NCBI GenBank assembly: GCA_017410195.1
Contig: JAFQRF010000070.1
Coordinates: 1 to 64,000 of the forward strand
Source of the DNA: Clostridia bacterium
GTDB taxonomy: Bacteria; Bacillota; Clostridia; Oscillospirales; Acutalibacteraceae
Length of the DNA stretch: 64,000 bases
Reading direction: 5' to 3'
Each line of letters opens with the position of its first letter. The first letter of the stretch is position 1. The position numbers were made by a program, and so were the translations under genes. Below the pieces are notes generated by a model, which was not told the origin of the DNA, made no database searches, and saw only the letters and a list, made by a program, of their open reading frames with translations. Of the stretch, positions 53,272 to 60,961 are shown piece by piece.

Positions 53272-55188
53272 TTATGAATTACTCCGTTTCGAAACTTTGA
53301 TGTATGTGCTGTTGCTGTCTTTTTTGCCGTACCAGGCAACTATTCTTGCAAAATCCGACCATGACTCAAAGGGTTTTGCATCGACGGAAACAGTATTCAC
53401 GGTCTTTTCAAGCGGAATGTGTTTTCCGTCAAGGGCATTAAGAAAATAGCTTGTGAAATCATAATTCAATTCAAGCTCTTTGTGACTGTCGAAGGGGCGC
53501 TTCGGCATTTCTCTCTGGAATTTGAGAAGCTCGTCAAAGATATCCTTTTCGATGCCGAATCCCGAAAGAAAATCTGCAATTTCGTCGTAGAATCTGTCGA
53601 GTTCATAGACGGTGCAGAGATATGCGTATTCTTCAAAGGTCCAGAGTACCTTGCCGAATCTTTCGTCTGCACAGCTTAAAGTACCCGTTTCGGCAAGCAC
53701 CTCATCAAGGTGTTTTTCAATAATGGCAAAAGCTCTGCCTGCAACCGTTTCGGGATTTGACATAATGTGGTTAAGAAAGGATGAATAGAAATTCTTATAG
53801 GAACACAAACCTTCCTGAAAAAGATAGATTGAAAAAAACTGAAGCAGCCCCATGTGATGATAGCATTGCACCGCAAATGAAATGAGGTTCATTTTTTTCC
53901 AGTCATCGTTTGTCATTGAATATGTGGACGTGACAATGCTTGACCATTCGGGAACGTTGTCGTTTTCCTCAGGCTCTCTGTGAGGCTGGTTGAGAGGAAT
54001 ATGCGAAAGACCGATTTTGTGGCGCTTAACATATTCTTCCGTACCCATAACCGAGCAGGGAAGCCATTCGCAGTTGTGAATATATAAAGAGTTATGCTGA
54101 CCGAGGGTCAGAAGCTTGTCTATGCCGTTAACAAAGCTTTCAACCGTTTCGCCCGGCAGACCGAGAATCAGCTCCGTATAGGTTGCGACACCTGCGTTGT
54201 TATAAAGCTCCATAAGCTCCGAGTAATATTCAATGCTGATGTTTTCTCTGCCGATGTTTTTCAGAACATCCTTATCCATTGACTGGAACGAAAGGGTGAT
54301 GCCCTTGTTAAGACGGCTTTTTTCGAGTTTAAGCCCGATGTTGAACACGGTCTGAGTGCTGTTTTTTGCGTATGATGTCTGAAAGCCTACAGGTAGCCCT
54401 GTCTGCTGTTTTATTTCAACAATTTTGTCGGTTATTTCTTCGTCACGTTTAAACATTCCGAAGTTTGAGTCCGCAGCGCCGAGACCGTGAATGCGGTTAT
54501 CTTTCATCCACTCGATTTCGCCGTAGATTCTTTCAATCGGGAATTTACGGATTTTGGATTTCATGCAGCTCCAGTCGCAGTATGCGCAGGAGTTGGGGCA
54601 GCCTCTCGAAGTTTCAATCAGTGCCATGAATTCCTTATCGGGGTTTTCTTTGAGAATTTTATCAAAATATCCGTTCAGATAGGGCGACGGAAAATCGCAT
54701 TCGGTGGATATCATTTCGGGATTTGTGAGTATTCCGTCAGCCGTTCTCATTGAGATTCCGGGAATATCTTTGGCTGCATCAAGACCGATTAATGAACGCA
54801 GAAGCCTGCGGAAAATAACCTCGCCTTCTCCATGGAGAAGATAGTCAATCTGAGGGCATTCTTCGAGCATACCGCCGCCGGGTGCAACGTGGTGACCGCC
54901 GAAGATAACCACGCAGTCGGGATATTTTTCTTTTATTCGTCTTGCAACTTCTTTATTGAAATTGCAGTTCCATATATAGGTCGAAAAAGCAGCTACCGCA
55001 GGGTCACTGATTTTTTCAAGAACCGAGTCAGCAGGCTCACGCAGGAAAAAGATATCCTCAAGGCAGAAATTCTCCGCAACATCCTTATCCGCAAAGGCAT
55101 AAGCGCAAAGCTGACCTGCGGTGTAAGGAATATGGGCAGTCTTGCCGTAAGAATAATTCACTTGAAAAAAATAGAGCTTCTTTTTCAA
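53272..55188 (-). CDS. B12-binding-domain radical SAM protein, family A member 5
   Basis: 638 residues, TTG start. AHIPYTAGQLCAYAF, PAVAAFSTYIWNCNFNKEVA, VVIFGGHHVAPG and HGEGEVIF in the B12-like domain; cluster RGCPNSCAYCDW (first Cys 197); ITLSFQSMDKDVLKNIGRENIS and ELILGLPGETVESF; tail WSDFARIVAWYGKKDS. It follows a 98-base gap with a hairpin after member 6, the only sizeable gap in the operon. Confidence 0.9.
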   Translation of the reverse strand: MKKKLYFFQVNYSYGKTAHIPYTAGQLCAYAFADKDVAENFCLEDIFFLREPADSVLEKISDPAVAAFSTYIWNCNFNKEVARRIKEKYPDCVVIFGGHHVAPGGGMLEECPQIDYLLHGEGEVIFRRLLRSLIGLDAAKDIPGISMRTADGILTNPEMISTECDFPSPYLNGYFDKILKENPDKEFMALIETSRGCPNSCAYCDWSCMKSKIRKFPIERIYGEIEWMKDNRIHGLGAADSNFGMFKRDEEITDKIVEIKQQTGLPVGFQTSYAKNSTQTVFNIGLKLEKSRLNKGITLSFQSMDKDVLKNIGRENISIEYYSELMELYNNAGVATYTELILGLPGETVESFVNGIDKLLTLGQHNSLYIHNCEWLPCSVMGTEEYVKRHKIGLSHIPLNQPHREPEENDNVPEWSSIVTSTYSMTNDDWKKMNLISFAVQCYHHMGLLQFFSIYLFQEGLCSYKNFYSSFLNHIMSNPETVAGRAFAIIEKHLDEVLAETGTLSCADERFGKVLWTFEEYAYLCTVYELDRFYDEIADFLSGFGIEKDIFDELLKFQREMPKRPFDSHKELELNYDFTSYFLNALDGKHIPLEKTVNTVSVDAKPFESWSDFARIVAWYGKKDSNSTYIKVSKRSNS

Positions 55189-55243
55189 ATAATCACGAGC
55201 CTTTCGTTAAAGTGCAAAATAAAGGGAGCAACACAATATAATC

Positions 55244-55300
55244 GGGTGTGGGCAACGCCCACCCTTAATTCTTCATTTTTAATTTTTCATTCTTCATTAA
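55244..55300 (-). repeat. Hairpin and AT-rich interspersed sequence inside the operon
   Basis: GGGTGTGGGC-AAC-GCCCACCC (55244-55264) forms a strong hairpin, followed on the plus strand by TTAATTCTTCATTTTTAATT-type AT-rich sequence that runs into the 3' end of member 6 (stop at 55287). It could attenuate transcription or be a mobile-repeat remnant that trimmed the end of that gene. Confidence 0.45.
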
Positions 55301-57185
55301 AAATATTATGGAGTGTTGCGCCTTTGCGCCTGCCGTACCAGACGGTTTCCCTTGCAAAGGTCGGCCAGTCCGAATAATTCTTTGCGGCGGTGAAGGTGAT
55401 TTGTGTTTTCTTTTCGGCAAGCATGGGCTTTTCTTCGGCACCTATGCTGCGGAAATATGAAAGAAAATCATAGTCGGCTTCAAAATCCTTTTTGCTTTCA
55501 AAAGGACGTTTGACTGCGGCAAACTGGAATTCCAGAAGCTGAGAATAAATTTTTTCGTCTTTGAACAAAGGCTTCACAAATTCATCGGCAAGCCTTTTCA
55601 GTTCATCAAAATCATAAAGGAATTCAAGGAAAAGCCCTTCCTCGAAGAACCATGTTACATTTCCGAAAACAGGATTGCTGTGATTCCATTCGCCTTCGAG
55701 TGAGCCGTCAAGCTTTTTCTTTATTTCTCTGAAAAGTCTGCCTGCCGTTCCGATGTCATTGAGGCAGAAATTAAGCAGAGAGGTGTAGAAATCATAATAG
55801 TCAACGCCGAGTTCATAATATGCGTAAATTGCGATATATCGGAAAAGTCCCAGGCTGTGGAAGCACTGCAGACAGATTGAGAACAGATTTGCATAAACCC
55901 ACGCATCTCTCGGAAGAGTGCTTGTTGAACGGACAAGATATGAATATTCGGGAACGGTGTCTTTTTTGCCCGTTGCGGAGTGGATATGGTTGAACCGTAC
56001 CTTCATCGGCTCAATTTCAAATTTTTTCATGTATTCGGGATTGCACATGGGTGCGTTCGGCAGCAGCTCGCAGTAATAAACGCTGATTGAATTGTGCTGA
56101 CCTGCTCTGAGAAGCTTGCACATTCCCTGACAGAAGCTTTCTGCCGTTTCGCCCGGCAGACCGAGAATAAGCTCGGAATAGGTGGGGATATTTGCTTTTG
56201 TGTAGTTTGCCATAAGACCCGAAAAATGCTCCATGGTGAGATTTTTTCGGTTAATATTTTTAAGCGCATCATCACAGAGGGTCTGGTATGCCATGGTTGC
56301 GCCCTTGTCAAGACCTCTGGAGTTAAGATTTTTTGAGATTTTGAAAACTCTTTCAGCGCTGTTCTTTTCGTAACAAGGTCTGAAAACCTTCGGGAATCCC
56401 GTTTTTTTGTTGAGTTCAACAATGTATTCCGCAATTTCTTCGTCACGCTCAAACATACCGAAGTTTGAATCGGCACAGAAGCAGTATTCAATTTTATGCT
56501 CCGAGAGCCATTTGATTTCGCCCTTGACTTTTTCAATCGGGAAAAGACGGAGCTTTTTATGGTTGCTCCAGTCGCAGTATGCGCAGTTGTAGGGGCAGCC
56601 GCGGTTTGTTTCGATGATTGTGTCAAACATTGTGTCGGGGTTCTTTTCGATAATCGAATCAAAAACCCCCGTGAGGTACGGTGAAGGATAATCTTCAACC
56701 GATTCAGGGCAATGGGGAGCGGTAAGAATATTGCATCCGTCCACATCTCTGAATGCAATGCCGTTGCATTCGCTCAGGTCATCGTCATTTTTAAGCGCTC
56801 TGAGAAGATTTGCCGTAACCTCTTCACCCTCGCCGAGAGTGAGAATATCAATATAATCATGCTTCAGGAATTCCATTCTGTCCGAAACGCTGTGACCGCC
56901 GAAAACGGTTATGCATCCGGGATATTTTTCTTTGACTGCTTTTGCAAGAGCCTTGTTGAATTCAACATTCCAGACATAGGTTGAAAATGCAACAATATAA
57001 GGCGATTCCATTCCGCTGACGATTTTATCGGTATCATCACGGCGGAAGATAATCTCCTTGAAATTGTATTCGGATGCGATATCGGATTGGCTTTTGCAGT
57101 ACGCAACGATTGTTCCTGTTGCATAGGGGAGATAAACTGATTTGTCAAATGCAAAACCGACCTGAACAAAATAAATGTTTTTCAA
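55287..57185 (-). CDS. B12-binding-domain radical SAM protein, family A member 6
   Basis: 632 residues. VYLPYATGTIVAYC, PYIVAFSTYVWNVEFNKALA, ITVFGGHSVSDR and LGEGEEVT in the B12-like domain; cluster RGCPYNCAYCDW (first Cys 197); ATMAYQTLCDDALKNINRKNLT and ELILGLPGETAESF; tail WPTFARETVWYGRRKGATL, the fullest form of the family ending. TTG start at 57185 with AGGTG spaced 9 bases. Immediately downstream of the HddC-GmhB gene (3 bases). Confidence 0.92.
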   Translation of the reverse strand: MKNIYFVQVGFAFDKSVYLPYATGTIVAYCKSQSDIASEYNFKEIIFRRDDTDKIVSGMESPYIVAFSTYVWNVEFNKALAKAVKEKYPGCITVFGGHSVSDRMEFLKHDYIDILTLGEGEEVTANLLRALKNDDDLSECNGIAFRDVDGCNILTAPHCPESVEDYPSPYLTGVFDSIIEKNPDTMFDTIIETNRGCPYNCAYCDWSNHKKLRLFPIEKVKGEIKWLSEHKIEYCFCADSNFGMFERDEEIAEYIVELNKKTGFPKVFRPCYEKNSAERVFKISKNLNSRGLDKGATMAYQTLCDDALKNINRKNLTMEHFSGLMANYTKANIPTYSELILGLPGETAESFCQGMCKLLRAGQHNSISVYYCELLPNAPMCNPEYMKKFEIEPMKVRFNHIHSATGKKDTVPEYSYLVRSTSTLPRDAWVYANLFSICLQCFHSLGLFRYIAIYAYYELGVDYYDFYTSLLNFCLNDIGTAGRLFREIKKKLDGSLEGEWNHSNPVFGNVTWFFEEGLFLEFLYDFDELKRLADEFVKPLFKDEKIYSQLLEFQFAAVKRPFESKKDFEADYDFLSYFRSIGAEEKPMLAEKKTQITFTAAKNYSDWPTFARETVWYGRRKGATLHNIFNEE

Positions 57186-57188
57186 GAT

Positions 57189-58430
57189 TTATAACACCTG
57201 CTCCAAATCAAAAAGGGTTTGGTAATGTGCCGATGCAATATCGGCGGCATCCGACTCGTCAGAGCCGATAAGTATGTTTTTGCTCGTGCCTGCATTAATT
57301 CCTGCGAGCAAATCCGAACGGCGGTTGCCGACGGTGAGCGAATTTTCTGTATCAATTTCAATTCCGATTTGAGAAAAATCGGAAACAGCTTTCAAAATAA
57401 GACCCGGCTTGGGCTTTCTGCATGAGCATTCCGTTCTGTATTCCTCAATCGCAGCTTCGGGGTGGTGAGGACAATAATAATATCCGTCTGCAATGACGGA
57501 ATGCTTTTCGCAAAGGAGAGAATCGATATATCCGTGAAGAATATCAACATCTTCTGTCTTATAAAGACTTTTTGCGATACCTGCTTGGTTTGTGACGATT
57601 ATGACAAGATATCCCTTTTTTTTAAGCCCGGCGATCGCTTTATCGGCATCGGGGAGAAATTTAAAGTCCTCGGTGCGGTAAAGATGACCCGAATCGTGGT
57701 TAATTGTTCCGTCGCGGTCAAGAAAAACTGCTTTGCGTGTTCTTTTTGAAACAAGAAATTCTTTCTCCGCTTCGGCCTTGTGATAATTTTCGGGAATGCC
57801 GATATCGATAAAATATCCGTTGCTCTCAAGTACGCCAACGGAGCAGTATCCGCCTTCAAGAACAAGCTTTTCAAATGAGAACTTTTCTTCCGTCACGCCG
57901 TCAAGAACGTTTTTGTTGATAAAATAAATTCCGCCGTTGATGAGGCCTGAGGATTTAACGCCTTTTTCACGGAAGCCGACGAGTCTGCCGTTGTCTGTCG
58001 TAAGAAATCCCGAATGCTCTGCCCACGGAACTTCTCTTGCAGCGAGTGTAATCGGGCATCCCGCTTTTTCGTGAAGCTTCTGCATTTCGAAAAGGTCAAC
58101 ATCAAAAAAAGAATCTCCGTTGAGCGCAACGGCATAATCGCCACAGCACATACCGAGAGCTTTTTTTATTGCACCGCCCGTGCCGAGAGGGGAATCCTCC
58201 CTGCAGTAGTCGATAACCATTCCCCGATAGGTTCTTCCGATTGTGTTTTCGATGCATTCGGCAAGATATCCCGTTGAAATGATTACTCTGTGAATACCGT
58301 TTGTATAGAGATAATCAAGAAGATAGTGCAGGAACGGTTTGCCGCCTATCGGAGCAAGAGGCTTCGGAAGATTATCAATGCATGTTTTAAGACGTGTGCC
58401 GAAGCCGCCTGCGAGAACAATTGCTTCCAT
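57189..58430 (-). CDS. Bifunctional heptose-1-phosphate nucleotidyltransferase / heptose bisphosphate phosphatase (HddC-GmhB fusion)
   Basis: 413 residues in two parts. Residues 1-225 are a nucleotidyltransferase: VLAGGFGTRLK, NLPKPLAPIGGKPFL, DSPLGTGGAI, LNGDSFFDVD. Residues 230-413 are a GmhB-type HAD phosphatase: FLDRDGTINHD, VTNQAGIAK, zinc ligands in YYCPHHPEA and ECSCRKPKPG. In place of the common VGDRxxD there is VGNRRSD (one Asp replaced by Asn). Known pathway: GmhB removes the 7-phosphate from D-glycero-alpha-D-manno-heptose 1,7-bisphosphate and HddC makes the GDP-heptose. The ATG shares a base with the cupin TGA. Confidence 0.9.
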   Translation of the reverse strand: MEAIVLAGGFGTRLKTCIDNLPKPLAPIGGKPFLHYLLDYLYTNGIHRVIISTGYLAECIENTIGRTYRGMVIDYCREDSPLGTGGAIKKALGMCCGDYAVALNGDSFFDVDLFEMQKLHEKAGCPITLAAREVPWAEHSGFLTTDNGRLVGFREKGVKSSGLINGGIYFINKNVLDGVTEEKFSFEKLVLEGGYCSVGVLESNGYFIDIGIPENYHKAEAEKEFLVSKRTRKAVFLDRDGTINHDSGHLYRTEDFKFLPDADKAIAGLKKKGYLVIIVTNQAGIAKSLYKTEDVDILHGYIDSLLCEKHSVIADGYYYCPHHPEAAIEEYRTECSCRKPKPGLILKAVSDFSQIGIEIDTENSLTVGNRRSDLLAGINAGTSKNILIGSDESDAADIASAHYQTLFDLEQVL

Positions 58431-58795
58431 CAGGCATCTTCCTCCGCAATGATATCTTTTGTGCCGTCGGGCAGTTCAACGCCGTTATCATAAAACGCAA
58501 CAAGAACGGAATCTTCATGATAGTCAAAAGTGTGGATGACATTCGGCTCTATAACAAACATATCACCTTTTTTGAAGTCGAAGAATTCTATTTTATCGCC
58601 GAGCTTTGCTTCAACGGTGAAGGAGCCTTCAACAACGTAGAAGCCTTCACGGTTAAGCTTGTGAAAATGTCTGCCTCTTTCAACGCCTGCTTTTGAAGTG
58701 CAGACATTAATCTGCTTATACCCCTCATGCACAAGCTGAATCAGGCTTCCTCGCTCGTCTTCAAAAACAAAATCGGGTTTTATTATCGTTATCAT
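58430..58795 (-). CDS. Small cupin, WxcM/FdtA-like sugar isomerase or regulator
   Basis: 121 residues. The single cupin fold contains GRHFHKLNREGFYVVEGSFTV and IEPNVIHTFDYHEDSVLVAF, with His and Glu ligand positions. It resembles 3,4-ketoisomerase-like or dTDP-sugar-epimerase-like cupins of glycan clusters. Placed between the heptose kinase and nucleotidyltransferase genes (TGA overlaps the next ATG), so it likely acts on the same sugar; the reaction is unknown. Confidence 0.8.
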   Translation of the reverse strand: MITIIKPDFVFEDERGSLIQLVHEGYKQINVCTSKAGVERGRHFHKLNREGFYVVEGSFTVEAKLGDKIEFFDFKKGDMFVIEPNVIHTFDYHEDSVLVAFYDNGVELPDGTKDIIAEEDA

Positions 58796-58806
58796 TTCTC
58801 GCTCCG

Positions 58807-59784
58807 TCAGTTGTTAACAATTATTTTTGTGCCTTCGTTTTCAAACCTGAACTTGATTTCAAGCATTCCTGAAAGAGAGCTTCTGACGCTTTCGTGCTTT
58901 TCTTCGGGAACATAGAAAAGAAGGCATCCGCCGCCGCCCGCACCGAGAAGCTTGCCTCCGAGTGCGCCTGCGGTCATGGCTTTCCGATATATTTCGTCTA
59001 TGTAATCTGTAGATATTTTGTTGCTGATGCTTCTTTTGAGAAGCCATGTTTCATTGAGCAGTCTGCCGAAATCGTCGAGCGATGCAGACGGGTTGATGAG
59101 AATATCTTCCGCAACATCGACCATTTTCAGCATTTCGAGAAGTTCGGCTGTCTTTTGGTTCATGGCAACCTTTGTGGATTTTTGAATCTCAAATGAAAAA
59201 CGTGAAAGTCCTGTAAAAAACATCAGCAGGTTGCCGTTCAGTTTTTGTTTTCTCTCTTCGGAAATACCGAGAGGGGTGACCGTATAGCTGTCTGCGTTAA
59301 AATCAATACGGTTGAAGCCGCCGAATGCCGCCGCTATCTGGTCCTGAATCCCACCGTCTTCTTTGCAAAGCGTACGTTCGAGATAAATCGCATCGTCTGC
59401 AAGCTCACGCTTGGTTTTGGTTACGCCCTGCATTGTGTAAAAAGCGTTGAGCAGACCGACCGAGAATGAACTGCTTGTGCCGAGTCCTGTTTTTGAGGGA
59501 ATATCAGCATCGTAGTTCAGCGCAATTCTTTCCAGACCGAGCCATTCCATTGCGTTGCGGATTGCAGGGTGCTTTATTTCTTCAACGGAATTGACTTTTT
59601 CGATTTGTGCGTATGCAAGATAGGTTTTGTAATCGAAAAGAGGCGGAAGCTCACGCACATTGACGTGACAGTATTTATCAAAGGTTGTTGAGATGACTGC
59701 GCCCGAATGCTCGCGGTAAAATTCGGGGAAATCCGTTCCGCCGCCGAAAAATGACATTCTGACAGGCGTCTGCGAAATAATCAT
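58807..59784 (-). CDS. hddA: GHMP kinase, D-glycero-alpha-D-manno-heptose 7-phosphate kinase type (HddA)
   Basis: 325 residues. TPVRMSFFGGGTDFPEFYREHSG, SKTGLGTSSSFSVGLLNAFY (ATP loop) and AGALGGKLLGAGGGGCLLFYV are the three GHMP motifs. The TPVRMSFFGGGTD opening is the HddA-type signature. It would phosphorylate heptose 7-phosphate at C1, giving the bisphosphate for the phosphatase two genes on. First gene of the about 15-kb minus-strand operon, behind a good promoter and GAAGGAG site. Confidence 0.9.
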   Translation of the reverse strand: MIISQTPVRMSFFGGGTDFPEFYREHSGAVISTTFDKYCHVNVRELPPLFDYKTYLAYAQIEKVNSVEEIKHPAIRNAMEWLGLERIALNYDADIPSKTGLGTSSSFSVGLLNAFYTMQGVTKTKRELADDAIYLERTLCKEDGGIQDQIAAAFGGFNRIDFNADSYTVTPLGISEERKQKLNGNLLMFFTGLSRFSFEIQKSTKVAMNQKTAELLEMLKMVDVAEDILINPSASLDDFGRLLNETWLLKRSISNKISTDYIDEIYRKAMTAGALGGKLLGAGGGGCLLFYVPEEKHESVRSSLSGMLEIKFRFENEGTKIIVNN

Positions 59785-59815
59785 TCAAACACTCCTTCAA
59801 ATCAGACTACCGAAC

Positions 59816-59844
59816 ATTATAACATATATAATATATTAAATCAA
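59816..59844 (-). promoter_or_regulatory. Promoter of the heptose/radical SAM operon
   Basis: Minus strand TTGATT (59839-59844), 17-base spacer, TATAAT (59816-59821), in a very AT-rich gap. No other strong promoter was seen before the last gene at 44966. Confidence 0.7.
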
Positions 59845-59852
59845 CTGTTTTA

Positions 59853-60800
59853 TTAATAAACAATATTAATGGGTTTTCCGTTGAGAAATGCTTCAACGTT
59901 TTCTCTGCAGATTTTCATAAGGCGCTCCCTTGTTTCGAAACCTGCCCATGCAATATGGGGAGTTATGAAGCAATTTTCAAGTCCGAAAAGAGGGTTGTCG
60001 GATTTGGGCGGTTCAACCGAAAGAACGTCAAGACCCGCACCTGCAATTTTGCCGTTTTTCAGTGCATCCGATAGGGCGGCTTCATCAACAACCTGACCTC
60101 TGGAAGTATTGATAAATATAGCGTTCGGCTTCATTTTTGAAAGAAAATCCGCATTAACCATTCCTTCTGTAAGAGGAGTCAGAGGACAGTGAACGGAAAC
60201 AAAATCGCTCCTCGAAAGAAGCTCATCTTTTTCGCAGAATTCAACGCCTTCAAACGGTGCTGGATGGTTGGTCGATGCGACTACCTTCATGCCGAATGCA
60301 AGGGCAATTTTCGCAACAGCCTTGCCGATTTTTCCGAATCCGATGATTCCGAGAGTCTTTCCGCAAAGCTCCGTGAGGGGTGTTTTCCAATAGCAGAAAT
60401 CCTTGCAGGATGACCATTCTCCCGAGTGTACGGATTCGCTGTGAATGCCGACGGCGTTGGTCATTTCAAGTATCAACGCAAAAACAAGCTGAGCCACCGC
60501 CGATGTGCTGTAAGACGGAATGTTGCAGACGGGAATGCCTTTTTCTTTACAGAATTCCCAGTCAACTATGTTATATCCCGTGCTGAGAAGGCCGATATAT
60601 CTGAGGTTTGTGAGTGTTTCGAGAAGCTCTTTTCTCAGCGGAGTTTTGTTGGTTATAACGATGTCACAGCCCTTTGTTCTTTCGGCAATCAGCTCTGCGG
60701 GAGTGCGGTCATAAATTGTGCATTCTCCAAGCTTTTCAAGCCATTCCCAGGAAAGATCTCCGGGATTTTCCGTGTATCCGTCAAGAACGGTAATTTTCAT
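59853..60800 (-). CDS. D-2-hydroxyacid dehydrogenase (glycerate/hydroxypyruvate type)
   Basis: 315 residues. LGIIGFGKIGKAVAKIALAFGMKV is the NAD-binding loop; INTSRGQVVDEAAL has the catalytic Arg region, the Glu lies in LDVLSVEPP, and the His in ITPHIAW. Similar to hydroxypyruvate reductases. It reduces a 2-oxoacid with NADH. Start 60800 is set by GGAGG. Its position between the radical SAM units hints at supply of a hydroxyacid unit, but it could be independent. Confidence 0.92.
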   Translation of the reverse strand: MKITVLDGYTENPGDLSWEWLEKLGECTIYDRTPAELIAERTKGCDIVITNKTPLRKELLETLTNLRYIGLLSTGYNIVDWEFCKEKGIPVCNIPSYSTSAVAQLVFALILEMTNAVGIHSESVHSGEWSSCKDFCYWKTPLTELCGKTLGIIGFGKIGKAVAKIALAFGMKVVASTNHPAPFEGVEFCEKDELLSRSDFVSVHCPLTPLTEGMVNADFLSKMKPNAIFINTSRGQVVDEAALSDALKNGKIAGAGLDVLSVEPPKSDNPLFGLENCFITPHIAWAGFETRERLMKICRENVEAFLNGKPINIVY

Positions 60801-60882
60801 ATGATTTTCCTCCGTCATTTTCATGGGATATATTATAACACGTTTTTTATAAAAAGGTACTACTGTTTATAAATTATTTTTA

Positions 60883-60911
60883 TTGACTTTATTTTAATTT
60901 TGGTATAAAAT
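60883..60911 (+). promoter_or_regulatory. Promoter of the second plus-strand radical SAM operon
   Basis: TTGACT (60883-60888), 17-base spacer, TAAAAT (60906-60911); a TATAAA at 60904 gives a shorter spacer. Confidence 0.55.
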
Positions 60912-60961
60912 TTAAAGTTGGAAAAGTATCGGAAAATTCATACGGCAACAGGAGAAAAATA

